Source: MGBC131033 sp910585655 (lineage in GTDB: Bacteria; Bacillota; Clostridia; Lachnospirales; Lachnospiraceae). From it: 46,763 bases of DNA. Below the pieces are notes generated by a model. It searched no databases, was not told the origin of the DNA, and saw only the letters and a program-made list of their open reading frames with translations. How positions within the stretch are numbered: the first letter of the stretch is position 1; every line of letters starts with the position of its first letter. The translations under genes were made by a program, and so were the position numbers. The stretch covers positions 1 to 46,763 of the forward strand of contig CATBCG010000020.1 of the NCBI GenBank assembly GCA_949502025.1, in the 5' to 3' direction. Shown here in pieces: positions 14,640 to 23,105 of this stretch.

Positions 14640-16400
14640 ATGGATGAAAGAATGAATGTAATTGATTTTAAGGAAGCAAAATGTAAAAACTGTTATAAGT
14701 GCATTCGAGCCTGCGAGGTAAAGGCGATCACAGTAAAAAACGAACAGGCACAGATTTTGAATGATAAGTGTATCCTTTGTGGGCATTGTATGGAGGTTTG
14801 CCCGCAAAATGCCAAGACCTTCAGCAGCGATTTGGAGATGGTCAAGGGATTTTTGGCACAGGGGATTCCGACGATTATTTCACTCGCTCCTTCGTATCTG
14901 GGTATTTTAAAGTTCCAAAAACCGGGACAGGTTGTAGCCGGGCTGAAAAAGCTGGGCTTTTCTCAAGTGCGGGAGACGGCAGAAGGAGCGGTTTACGTGA
15001 CGGAGGAATACCATCGTCTGCTGCAGGAAGGAACGATGGAAAATATTATTACGACCTGCTGCCCAAGCGCCAATGATTTGATTGAGATTTATTATCCGGA
15101 ATTGGTAAAGTACATGGCTCCGGTAGTTTCTCCGATGATCGCCCATGGAAAGGTGATCAAAAACCTGTTTGGCAATCAGGTAAAAGTAGTCTTTTTAGGA
15201 CCTTGCCTGGCGAAAAAGAGAGAGGCGTTAAACGATGCGCGGACGGCTGGTTACATAGATGCTGTTTTGCATTTCTTTGAATTTGAAGATTGGCTCAAAG
15301 CAGAGGGAATCGAACTGTCCGAGCTTCCGGAGGAACCGTTTGACAATCCAAATCCGGAGGTCAATCGTCTGTATCCGGTCAGCAGCGGCGTTCTGTCGTC
15401 TGTGGTAGCGGACGGTAAAGAAGATTCGTATCGGAAGTTTTACGTGCATGGAATGAAGAATGCGACAGATCTGTTAGACAGTATGAGCCGTGGAGATATT
15501 AAGGGCAGTTTTATCGAGCTGAATATCTGCAACGGCGGCTGTATCAAAGGACCTGCCGTAGACCGCGAGTCGATTTCACGCTTTAAGGTAAAGCTGGATA
15601 TGGAGGAACAGATTGCCAAAGTTCCGCCGAAAAAGGAGGAGTTTATACCACCGAAGGCTGCTACAGAAGAGCTGTCTTTTGCCAAAGCCTTCCATGATCG
15701 TTCTTCAAAGGACAGAGTACCGACCGAGGAGGAAATCCGGGTGATTTTGCGTAAAATCGGCAAGACCGAGCCAGAACATGAGTTAAATTGCGGCGCCTGT
15801 GGTTATTCTACCTGTCGGGAAAAAGCGGTTGCCGTATTCCAGAAAAAGGCGGAACTGTATATGTGTATTCCGTATATGCACGACCGGGCGGAATCTATGT
15901 CGAACTTTGTCCTTGATACTACGCCGAATATCATTATGGTAGTCGATCCGGATATGAAGATCATCGAATTTAACCATGCTGCCAGAAAACAGTTCCATCT
16001 GACCTATGCGGAGGCACTGGATAAATATTTATTTGAGCTGATTGATCACAGTGATTTTGAGGAAGTCATGAGGACAAAGCAAAATATTCTGGGCAAAAAA
16101 GTCCGCTATGACGATTTGGGGATTACGACTTCCCAGGATATTGTCTATATGAAAAATCAGGATGCCGTATTGGGCATTTTCCAGGATATTACAAAGGAAG
16201 AGGAGGCTGAAAAGCAGTCTTATCAGCTTAAAGTAGAGACGATTGAAATGGCGCAGGCAGTTATTGACAAGCAAATGACAGTAGCACAGGAGATTGCAGG
16301 GCTGCTTGGCGAGACAACAGCAGAAACGAAAGTAACGTTGACAAAGCTCCGGGATATGATTCTGGGAGAAGAAACGGATATCCAGGAAGGCATCGGTTAA
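14640..16400 (+). CDS. hydS: PAS-containing sensory [FeFe]-hydrogenase-like protein (HydS type)
   Basis: A 586-residue protein with the layout of putative H2-sensing hydrogenases: two [4Fe-4S] ferredoxin motifs (CKNCYKCIRAC, CILCGHCMEVCP), an H-cluster domain with TTCCPSAND (L1), LGPCLAKKRE (L2) and ICNGGCIKGPA (L3), a [4Fe-4S] domain (CGACGYSTC ... C), then a PAS domain at about residues 415-530 (LDTTPNIIMVVDPDMKIIEFN) and a C-terminal helix. The likely job is to register H2 or redox state and pass it through the PAS module. The SpoIIE-type phosphatase gene follows after 15 bases and is the obvious output partner. Start may be 14640 or 14652; AAAGGATGG favours the second slightly. Confidence 0.9.
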   Translation: MDERMNVIDFKEAKCKNCYKCIRACEVKAITVKNEQAQILNDKCILCGHCMEVCPQNAKTFSSDLEMVKGFLAQGIPTIISLAPSYLGILKFQKPGQVVAGLKKLGFSQVRETAEGAVYVTEEYHRLLQEGTMENIITTCCPSANDLIEIYYPELVKYMAPVVSPMIAHGKVIKNLFGNQVKVVFLGPCLAKKREALNDARTAGYIDAVLHFFEFEDWLKAEGIELSELPEEPFDNPNPEVNRLYPVSSGVLSSVVADGKEDSYRKFYVHGMKNATDLLDSMSRGDIKGSFIELNICNGGCIKGPAVDRESISRFKVKLDMEEQIAKVPPKKEEFIPPKAATEELSFAKAFHDRSSKDRVPTEEEIRVILRKIGKTEPEHELNCGACGYSTCREKAVAVFQKKAELYMCIPYMHDRAESMSNFVLDTTPNIIMVVDPDMKIIEFNHAARKQFHLTYAEALDKYLFELIDHSDFEEVMRTKQNILGKKVRYDDLGITTSQDIVYMKNQDAVLGIFQDITKEEEAEKQSYQLKVETIEMAQAVIDKQMTVAQEIAGLLGETTAETKVTLTKLRDMILGEETDIQEGIG

Positions 16401-16415
16401 AGGAGGGGAAGGCGA

Positions 16416-17588
16416 ATGAGTGTCAGTATTGATGTATCCTATAAAAGCCTGAACCACCATCATGAGGAGCTGTGCGGGGACAAGGTAGAGATTTTAAAAA
16501 CAGAAGATTCGGATATTGTGATTTTAGCAGACGGAATGGGAAGCGGTGTCAAAGCCAATATCCTTTCTACCCTGACATCCAAAATCCTTGGTACGATGTT
16601 CCGGATGGGCGCTACCTTAGAGGAGTGTGTGGAAACTATTGTAAAAACTCTGCCGATTTGTCAGGTGCGTCAGGTGGCATATTCGACGTTTAGTATTCTG
16701 CAGATTTTTAAGTCAGGAGAAGCTTATCTGGTAGAATTTGACAATCCGACCTGCGTGTTTGTTCGTGATGGCAAGCTGGTAGACCTGCCTTTTACCAAGC
16801 GGGAAATCGAAGGAAAGACGATTCAGGAATGTCGTTTTGATACAAAGCTGAACGATTGTTTTGTGCTGATGAGCGACGGCGTGATTCATGCAGGAGTAGG
16901 ACAGCTTCTGAACTTTGGCTGGACCTGGCAGAGCATGGCGGATTATACGGTAAAAAGTATGAAAACGACACGTTCCGCTTCCCGTCTGGCAGCAATATTA
17001 AGCAAAGCCTGCGACGATTTGTATGAAGGGCAGCCGGGAGACGATACGACGGTAGCAGTAACAAGGGTGATTGAGCGGAAAACAGTAAGTTTGTTTACCG
17101 GTCCGCCAAAGACGAAAGAGGATGACGAGCGGTGTATGAAGGAGTTTTTTGCACAAGAGGGAAAGAAGGCGGTCAGCGGCGGTACCAGCGCCAATATCGT
17201 AGCCAGATATCTGGATAAACCAATCAAAACCTCTCTTTCCTATAACGATCCGGAAGTTCCGCCTACGGCTAAGATAGAAGGTATGGATTTGGTAACGGAA
17301 GGTGTGTTGACGTTAAACAGGACGCTGAATCTTTTGAAAACCTACGTAGAAGAGGATATTGACGAAAACTTTTTCATTGAATTAGACCGTGACAACGGCG
17401 GATCCCAGCTGGCAAAGATGATCATTGAAGATTGTACGGATTTTTATATGTTTGTCGGCAGGGCAATGAACGAAGCACATCAAAATCCGAACCTGCCGTT
17501 TGACCTTTCGATCCGCCTTCATCTGGTGGAGCAGATCCAGGAGTTGGTAACGCGGATGGGCAAAACGGTTCGGGTGAGATACTATTAG
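16416..17588 (+). CDS. SpoIIE-type PP2C serine phosphatase
   Basis: A 390-residue soluble PP2C-family phosphatase. Metal-binding motifs of the SpoIIE class are clear: LADGMGSGVKAN near residue 38, LMSDGVIHAG near 150 and GDDTTVAVTRV near 212. The C-terminal 170 residues after TGPPKTKEDDE have no recognised domain. Ribosome site AAAGGAGGGG. The gene lies between two hydrogenase-like genes. Phosphatases of this class dephosphorylate STAS-type antagonists phosphorylated by RsbW-like kinases, and such a kinase is encoded at 11299-11727, so the two likely act on one substrate. Confidence 0.9.
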   Translation: MSVSIDVSYKSLNHHHEELCGDKVEILKTEDSDIVILADGMGSGVKANILSTLTSKILGTMFRMGATLEECVETIVKTLPICQVRQVAYSTFSILQIFKSGEAYLVEFDNPTCVFVRDGKLVDLPFTKREIEGKTIQECRFDTKLNDCFVLMSDGVIHAGVGQLLNFGWTWQSMADYTVKSMKTTRSASRLAAILSKACDDLYEGQPGDDTTVAVTRVIERKTVSLFTGPPKTKEDDERCMKEFFAQEGKKAVSGGTSANIVARYLDKPIKTSLSYNDPEVPPTAKIEGMDLVTEGVLTLNRTLNLLKTYVEEDIDENFFIELDRDNGGSQLAKMIIEDCTDFYMFVGRAMNEAHQNPNLPFDLSIRLHLVEQIQELVTRMGKTVRVRYY

Positions 17589-17635
17589 TATTCCTGGAAG
17601 TTCCATACAGACTTTGAATGGCAAGGAGAGAAAGT

Positions 17636-19129
17636 ATGTTAAAAATTGAAAATGATATTGGAAGAATTAAACATGAAGTATTATATGAGGTAGCAAAGTA
17701 CGCCTTTGCAGGAGAACCAGAGGGCGGCTTAGAACAAATGCCTTATGAGATGTTTCCGGGACCAAAGCCGCAATTTCGTTGCTGCATTTATAAGGAGCGG
17801 GAAATCATCCGTGAACGGATCCGTCTAGCGCAGGGGAAATCCCCGGTGGCAGGGAAGGACAATAAAAATATTGTTCAGGTAATTACTTCCGCCTGCGAGG
17901 GCTGCCCGATTACCCGCTTTGTCGTCACGGACAACTGTCAGAAGTGTATGAGTAAAAAGTGTCAGGGAGCTTGTAATTTCGGGGCTATTTCCATGTCCAG
18001 GGATCGCGCCTATATCGATCCAAGTAAATGTAAGGAATGTGGAAAATGTTCCCAGGCATGCCCGTATAATGCGATTGCCGATCTGATGCGTCCATGCAAA
18101 AGGAGCTGTCCGGTAGACGCGATTTCTATGGATGAAAACGGGATTGTCGTCATTGACGAAGAGCGTTGTATCAACTGTGGCGCCTGTATCAAAGATTGCC
18201 CGTTTGGCGCGATTTCCGATCGTTCTTTTATCGTCGATGTGATCCGGATGCTGCGTGCCGGAATTCCGGTCTATGCTATGGTAGCGCCTGCCATTGAGGG
18301 ACAGTTTGAGGATGCTTCGGTAGCGGATATCGCAGAGGCGATTAGGAAGCTGGGCTTTACAGATATGTATGAGGTATCCTTGGGTGCCGATCTGACGGCT
18401 GCCGGGGAGGCAAAGGAATGGGCAGAAGCTTACGCAGAGGGGAAGAAAATGACGACCTCCTGTTGCCCAGCTTTTGTCAATATGATCAAAAAGCATTTCC
18501 CGCAGCTATTGCCGAATATGTCCACGACCGCTTCTCCGATGGTAGCTGTAGCTCGTTATATCAAGGCGGTTCATCCGGATGCGATGACCGTTTTCATCGG
18601 TCCTTGTGTGGCGAAGAAGGGCGAGGTATTGGATACGATTACCCAACATGCAGCGGACTATGCTCTGACTTTCGACGAATTATTTGCAATGCTGCGAGCC
18701 AAGGATATCAAAGTAGAAGCGAGCGGTTTAGAGCAGCAGCAGGGCAGTATTTACGGACGGCGTTTTTCCCAGAGCGGCGGCGTAACCAAAGCGGTTCTGC
18801 AAAGCTTAAAAGAGACCGGAGAAAATACCAACATTCAGGTAAAGGTATGCAACGGAGCGGCAGAGTGTAAAAAAGCCCTGATGCTTCTGCGCGCCGGAAA
18901 GCTTCCGGAAGATTTTATCGAGGGTATGGCATGCGAGGGCGGCTGCGTCAACGGACCAGGAGCAATTGCCTATGGACCTGCCGTGATGAAAGCAAGAGAA
19001 ACGTCCCTGGCGCAAGGCGACAAACGCGGAGTGTATGAGAATCTGCAGCAGTTTGAAGTCGGCTCACAGGACAATATGACGCTGGAGAAGCTGACGCATC
19101 CGAAACATCCGCGGAAGTTTGAGCAGTAG
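17636..19129 (+). CDS. Monomeric [FeFe]-hydrogenase-like protein, group B type
   Basis: A 497-residue iron-sulfur protein. The N-terminal third has many Cys motifs: CEGCPIT ... CQKCMSKKCQGAC, CKECGKCSQACP, CKRSCP and CINCGACIKDCP, enough for at least three [4Fe-4S] clusters. The H-cluster domain has TTSCCPAFV (L1), IGPCVAKKGE (L2) and ACEGGCVNGPGA (L3), with all ligands kept. The pattern fits the poorly studied group B monomeric hydrogenases. The ATG at 17636 is preceded by AAGGAGAG, better than the ATG at 17618. Fourth hydrogenase-type catalytic domain within 16 kb. It ends the operon before a strong terminator. Confidence 0.9.
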   Translation: MLKIENDIGRIKHEVLYEVAKYAFAGEPEGGLEQMPYEMFPGPKPQFRCCIYKEREIIRERIRLAQGKSPVAGKDNKNIVQVITSACEGCPITRFVVTDNCQKCMSKKCQGACNFGAISMSRDRAYIDPSKCKECGKCSQACPYNAIADLMRPCKRSCPVDAISMDENGIVVIDEERCINCGACIKDCPFGAISDRSFIVDVIRMLRAGIPVYAMVAPAIEGQFEDASVADIAEAIRKLGFTDMYEVSLGADLTAAGEAKEWAEAYAEGKKMTTSCCPAFVNMIKKHFPQLLPNMSTTASPMVAVARYIKAVHPDAMTVFIGPCVAKKGEVLDTITQHAADYALTFDELFAMLRAKDIKVEASGLEQQQGSIYGRRFSQSGGVTKAVLQSLKETGENTNIQVKVCNGAAECKKALMLLRAGKLPEDFIEGMACEGGCVNGPGAIAYGPAVMKARETSLAQGDKRGVYENLQQFEVGSQDNMTLEKLTHPKHPRKFEQ

Positions 19130-19140
19130 TTTTGTATAAA

Positions 19141-19175
19141 AGAACTCCCCGTCTGTGAAGCAGGCGGGGAGTTCT
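19141..19175. terminator. Bidirectional intrinsic terminator
   Basis: A 15 bp stem with one G-T pair, arms 19141-19155 and 19161-19175, loop TGAAG. On the minus strand it is followed by TTTTATAC, a good T-rich tail for the hicB transcript; on the plus strand by TTTGAAAA. Confidence 0.8.
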
Positions 19176-19195
19176 TTGAAAAAATAAACATGAAA

Positions 19196-19597
19196 TCAGG
19201 CATTCGCCTGGATTTTAGAAAGAAGCGCTTCCTGCAGAATCTGGGAAAAATTTAAGTCCATTGCCATAGCTGCTTCGTTTAGCCATTCCGGGATACTTAG
19301 CGTCTTTTTTACGGCACGGGAGCTGGTACGTTTTTTATAGGCCAGCATATCAAATTCCATGACGACAAGGAAGGAATCGGTCTCTGGAGAAATGGAGGTC
19401 GGATCAGAGGCGGCAGGGAGAGGTTCGTGTTCCTGCTCCCGGCATACTAATGCCAGTCCCAGTGCGTCTGCTGCCATTTCATAGGCTTGTTCCATATCAT
19501 CGCCCTGCGTAAGGCATTCCGGAATATCCGGGAAAGAAACCCAGAAACCTCCTTCTTCTGCTTTGTGGAATAAGGCAGGGTAAAATAGTTTTTTCAT
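19196..19597 (-). CDS. hicB: HicB-family antitoxin
   Basis: A 133-residue HicB-type antitoxin. The N-terminal half is the partial RNase H-like fold (YPALFHKAEEGGFWVSFPDIPECLTQGDD ... AADALGLAL), the C-terminal part after AVKKTLSIPEWLNE is a ribbon-helix-helix/HTH-like DNA-binding segment. AAGGAGG lies 8 bases before the ATG. Normally the gene for the HicA mRNA interferase stands directly beside it; here only the last 18 codons of a hicA-like gene remain upstream (19626-19682), so the antitoxin is orphaned. It may still repress its own promoter. Confidence 0.9.
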   Translation of the reverse strand: MKKLFYPALFHKAEEGGFWVSFPDIPECLTQGDDMEQAYEMAADALGLALVCREQEHEPLPAASDPTSISPETDSFLVVMEFDMLAYKKRTSSRAVKKTLSIPEWLNEAAMAMDLNFSQILQEALLSKIQANA

Positions 19598-19625
19598 AAT
19601 GATATCCTCCTTTATAGAGTTACTG

Positions 19626-19682
19626 TTATTTAAGTCCGGCTTGCTTTAGGATGGCTTGCTCCAAGCCCTTTTTTTGATGTTT
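19626..19682 (-). pseudogene. hicA: hicA remnant (3' end only)
   Basis: Read on the minus strand, the frame ending at 19626 gives KKGLEQAILKQAGLK and a stop, which matches the usual C-terminus of HicA toxins (GTLxxILKQAGL type). The upstream part is missing: a stop codon precedes at 19683-19685 and the promoter follows at once. The toxin gene was probably lost by a deletion that joined its promoter to its last codons. Confidence 0.65.
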
Positions 19683-19684
19683 TC

Positions 19685-19713
19685 ATCATAACACGTAATA
19701 TTACGTATGTCAA
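19685..19713 (-). promoter_or_regulatory. hicB promoter with perfect palindrome in the spacer
   Basis: Minus strand: TTGACA (19708-19713), 17 bases, TATGAT (19685-19690). The spacer contains ACGTAATATTACGT (19693-19706), a perfect 14-base palindrome, in the ideal place for an autorepressor such as HicB. Confidence 0.8.
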
Positions 19714-19960
19714 GAGCGTAGATTTTCCTATAAAATCAGCGGAGCATGGCTGTCCTACCAAGCTGTATAATACTCTTTCTGCATTTTCCAATCAGGATGA
19801 GGATATTTTAGAATTTTGCACGATGCCAAGAACCCGTAGCAAAATCATTGCGTTTGCCGGGAAAGCCCGGACTTATGTGATAACGAAGATGGTTTTGCCG
19901 CTGATTGAAGCCAGAAAGCTGAACTGGACGATACCGGATAAGCCAAAAAGCTCGAAATAG
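19714..19960 (+). pseudogene. C-terminal fragment of a RecG-like/AlbA-type ATP-binding protein
   Basis: A frame without start codon reads SAEHGCPTKLYNTLS ... DEDILEFCTMPRTRSKI ... TYVITKMVLPLIEARKL ... TIPDKPKSSK and stops at 19958. This is the winged-helix end typical of proteins annotated as RecG-like helicases with an AlbA (Schlafen) domain in Firmicutes. The N-terminal four fifths are gone, so it is a relic. Confidence 0.65.
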
Positions 19961-20059
19961 AAGTATATAAGGGCATAGCGAAAAGAAAGTCTTTACGAAT
20001 CCAAGCTTCTTGGGATATAATAGAGGAAAACTTCCTTTTGGGTTTGGAGGAGGATTGCT

Positions 20060-20484
20060 ATGAATGATGAAAATACAAACTGGGGACAGAGCGTTGCCGG
20101 TGTCGTCATGAAGGACAATAAGGTGTTGCTTGCCCGCCATACTTATGGAAATGGAATGCTGATTATTCCAAGCGGATATGTAAACGTTGGGGAGTCGCCT
20201 CAGGATGCGTTAAGGTGTGATTGGTATATTGTGTTTGCCGCAGAATATGTTTCAGGGGAAGCGGTATCGGATCATGACGAGAATAGTGAAGTGGTGTGGA
20301 TAGAAGTGGAACAGGCGTTGGCAAGGGACGATGTGCCGGAACTGACAAAAAAATGATAGAAAGCGCTGTTTCAAAATCCGGCGGGCTGCAGTATACGGAT
20401 TATGCAGGCAGTCCAAAACAAGCGTTGCACTCTCTTTATACGTTATCTGATTTCTGTCCAGAGAAAGGAGAAAGCAGAACATGA
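20060..20484 (+). pseudogene. Broken NUDIX hydrolase gene
   Basis: The frame from ATG 20060 begins as a NUDIX hydrolase (VAGVVMKDNKVLLARHTYG, then PSGYVNVGESPQDAL), but the second half of the Nudix box, REVxEETG, and about 25-30 further residues are missing: the text jumps to CDWYIVFAAEYVSGEAV. A second lesion follows: a frameshift in the A-run near 20348-20354 produces an early stop, and the next frame carries on with MIESAVSKSGGLQY to 20484. Ribosome site GGAGGA precedes the start. Loss of the catalytic Glu residues means it cannot be a working NUDIX enzyme. Confidence 0.75.
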
Positions 20485-21575
20485 AGTATGCCAATCAGAT
20501 TTCTGAAATACTCAATGCGTTTTCACCTGCACCTCTAAAAAAGGAGCAGATGACAGAGTTTTACTGTGCAGATACGATGGAATATCGTACCAGTGATAAA
20601 TATGATTCGCCGATTGAGGATCTTGCAGATATCTGTCGGAATCCGAAGGAGTACAGCGCCTGTCTGCTGCTGGGGCATAGAGGCTGTGGGAAAAGTACGG
20701 AATTGAACCGGATGTCAGAAAATCTGGCTAAAGAGGGATATAAAACAAGAACGATAAACTGTAGCTTGGATCTGGATTTGTTCAATATCGTACATTCGGA
20801 TCTTTTTATTCTAATGGGAGAGGCTTTACTGGAAATTGCAGAGGAACTGGGCTGTGAGATAAGGAAGCCGCTTTTGGAGCGGATAGAGAATTTTTGGATG
20901 GAAGGTACAGAAACGATGCTTTCCAAAGAAGCAGCAGGGATTACAGTAGAAACGGGAACCGAGCTTGAGACAAAAGGGATTTTTGTCGGTCTTTTGAACC
21001 TGTTTGCAAAAGTGAAGACAGATTTAAAATTTAATGAAGAAACGAGAAAAGAATACCGAAAAAAAATAAGTGTTCGTACCAGTGAATGGATTGGCTTATT
21101 AGGAGAAATAGCGGAGGAAATAACGGAAAAAACAGGCGGAAAACGTCCGATTCTTATATATCAAAAAAGTTTACAAGTTAATATAAAGGTGTTAGGAAAC
21201 ACACATCCCTTTACAGCGACAGGTTACAATAATTTAGCAAGAGTATATTATAATCAGGGAAAGTACCAGGAGGCAGAAAAACTGTTTCTGAGAGGGTTAC
21301 AGATAAATAAGAAAACTTTAGGAGAGGAGCATCCATCTACCATTGTAAATTACCATAATCTGGCAAGCGTGTATCGGGCAAAAGGAGAAAATACAAACGC
21401 CCTGCTTTATTTTTTCAGGGCTTATCAAAGCTTGCCTATGGAACCGGAGCCTGGTTATCCCGATAGAAAAGGAATTTACAAAGAACTGGAAGCGGTTTAT
21501 TTCAAAATGAATCCTCAGGGCAATTTTAAACAATGGCTGGTGGAACAAGAAAAGAAAGCAGAAAAGCCAGAATAA
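20481..21575 (+). CDS. ATPase/TPR chimera, probably a degraded gene
   Basis: An open frame of 364 residues with AAAGGAG before its ATG. Residues 1-228 look like an AAA-type ATPase: the Walker A is LLLGHRGCGKSTE, near residue 62-74. The sequence breaks off at RPILI, where Walker B should begin, and continues as two tetratricopeptide repeats of the kinesin-light-chain type (HPFTATGYNNLARVYYNQGKYQ, TIVNYHNLASVYRAKGE). The join lies near 21160. No sensor or arginine-finger region is present, so ATP hydrolysis is doubtful. It could be a deletion fusion of two parts of one larger ATPase-TPR gene or a true small protein; the decayed neighbours favour the first. Confidence 0.6.
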   Translation: MKYANQISEILNAFSPAPLKKEQMTEFYCADTMEYRTSDKYDSPIEDLADICRNPKEYSACLLLGHRGCGKSTELNRMSENLAKEGYKTRTINCSLDLDLFNIVHSDLFILMGEALLEIAEELGCEIRKPLLERIENFWMEGTETMLSKEAAGITVETGTELETKGIFVGLLNLFAKVKTDLKFNEETRKEYRKKISVRTSEWIGLLGEIAEEITEKTGGKRPILIYQKSLQVNIKVLGNTHPFTATGYNNLARVYYNQGKYQEAEKLFLRGLQINKKTLGEEHPSTIVNYHNLASVYRAKGENTNALLYFFRAYQSLPMEPEPGYPDRKGIYKELEAVYFKMNPQGNFKQWLVEQEKKAEKPE

Positions 21576-21640
21576 CCAGAAGAACTAAAAAAAAAGAGAA
21601 TACAGAAAGAAATAGAATAAGGAAAAAAGGAAGCTTGTTT

Positions 21641-22288
21641 ATGAATACAAAATTAAAATTACGAAAAGCGCATCCCGCCGACCTTCCGGAAATCATGACT
21701 ATCATTCACCAGGCGCAAAAAAGCCTGGCAGAGCAGGGCGTGGATCAATGGCAGGACGGCTATCCGGACGAAGCGGCGATTCTGCGGGATATAGAAAAAG
21801 GATATTGTCATGTGGCGGTGGAGCTGCCGGATGAGGGAAAAGACGATACCGAGACAGAAAACGATACCAAAGCAGAAAAAACTATTGATTCCGAAAGAAT
21901 GGGCAGAATTCTCGGCGTAGCCGCGCTGATTCCGGACGGCGAACCAGATTATGATGTGATTTATGACGGAGCCTGGCTAAAACAAGGAGAATACCGCTAT
22001 ATGACGGTACACCGAGTAGCGGTCAGAGAGCAGGTAAAGCAGAAGGGTGTAGCCTCTTTTATGCTGTCAGAGGCTGCAAAAATCGCGAAAGCGCAGGGAC
22101 TTGCGGCGCTACGGCTGGACACTCACCGGGATAATAAACGGATGCAGACCTGCCTGGAACGGAACGGGCTGACGCGTTGCGGAATCATTCATTTAGGAAG
22201 AGGGAATGTAAGCCCGGAGGCTGCCGAAAAAGCCAGCGAGGAAATAGAGGAGTCCTATATCCGGCTGGCTTATGAAAAGCTTTTATAA
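21641..22288 (+). CDS. GNAT-family N-acetyltransferase
   Basis: A 215-residue acetyltransferase. The acetyl-CoA binding region is VHRVAVREQVKQKGVASFMLSEA with a variant of the Q/RxxGxG/A loop, followed by LRLDTHRDNKRMQTCLERNGL, the usual beta5/alpha4 region. An acidic, Thr-rich insertion of about 25 residues (near positions 63-88) separates beta strands 2 and 3 and is probably a disordered loop. The ATG at 21641 follows AAAAGGAAG. The substrate cannot be told; relatives acetylate small molecules or ribosomal protein termini. Confidence 0.85.
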   Translation: MNTKLKLRKAHPADLPEIMTIIHQAQKSLAEQGVDQWQDGYPDEAAILRDIEKGYCHVAVELPDEGKDDTETENDTKAEKTIDSERMGRILGVAALIPDGEPDYDVIYDGAWLKQGEYRYMTVHRVAVREQVKQKGVASFMLSEAAKIAKAQGLAALRLDTHRDNKRMQTCLERNGLTRCGIIHLGRGNVSPEAAEKASEEIEESYIRLAYEKLL

Positions 22289-22301
22289 CAGAAAGAAGCT
22301 T

Positions 22302-23090
22302 CTAGGCAGAAAAATAATGATAGGTGTTGTAACAGGAAATGGCGATAATAACTGCCATCAGTACAAGAAACAGTTTGTTGACAGCCGCCTCGTCCATTTT
22401 TTTATTGATGTTCCGTCCGGCAATTCCTCCGGCGATGCCGCCGCATACCATGACCAGCAGCCAAGAAAGTTGAAAGTCTGGGACAGTGCGGGTTATCAAG
22501 GTAGTCAACAGGCTGGTAGCCTGGGAAATCAGAATGATATACAAGCTGTTCTGCGCGGCTTTTTTCATATCCATTGAGAAAAAGAAGAAGAGGACGCCCA
22601 AGTTAATCGGACCGCCGCCAATCCCTAAAAAGCTGGACATGATACCTAGAAAAGCGCCGATGGTGATACAAACCAGAGCATGTTCCATATGGTAAGTTTT
22701 GATTTTGGAGCGGTAAATGGTATAAAGGAGCATGGCGATGGTAATGATGGCAAGGCAGATCGACTGGTAGCCGCCGACTCGCTCCGGGTTCGGCGAAGCA
22801 TCTTTGATCAGTTGAAACAGATTTTTACCGACAATACCTCCAACAGCGGCGCCAATGGCGAGCGGCGTCCCGGTTTTAAAATCAATGCTGCTCTCTTTTG
22901 CCAGCACGCTTTTCAGGACGGAATAGCAGGACATGGACAGGACGGTACAACCGGACAGAAAGCTGATCGTAGAAACCCCTGCGATCTGAAATAAGTCAAG
23001 AACAGGTTTGATGATAACACCTCCGCCGATTCCGCAGATAGCGCCTGTGATACTGGCAAAAAAGGCGACGAGCAATAAAATAAGCAGCAT
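22302..23090 (-). CDS. TauE/SafE (TSUP) family anion exporter
   Basis: A 262-residue membrane protein with about eight transmembrane segments and the twin TSUP signatures GAICGIGGGVIIKP near the N-terminus and GIMSSFLGIGGGPINLG in the middle. Family members move sulfite, sulfoacetate or related organic anions. The ATG at 23090 is preferred over the one at 23096, because AAGGAG is only one base before the latter. It lies 15 bases after the sulfatase maturase gene and is certainly co-transcribed with it. Confidence 0.88.
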   Translation of the reverse strand: MLLILLLVAFFASITGAICGIGGGVIIKPVLDLFQIAGVSTISFLSGCTVLSMSCYSVLKSVLAKESSIDFKTGTPLAIGAAVGGIVGKNLFQLIKDASPNPERVGGYQSICLAIITIAMLLYTIYRSKIKTYHMEHALVCITIGAFLGIMSSFLGIGGGPINLGVLFFFFSMDMKKAAQNSLYIILISQATSLLTTLITRTVPDFQLSWLLVMVCGGIAGGIAGRNINKKMDEAAVNKLFLVLMAVIIAISCYNTYHYFSA

Positions 23091-23105
23091 AACCATTCTC
23101 CTTTA

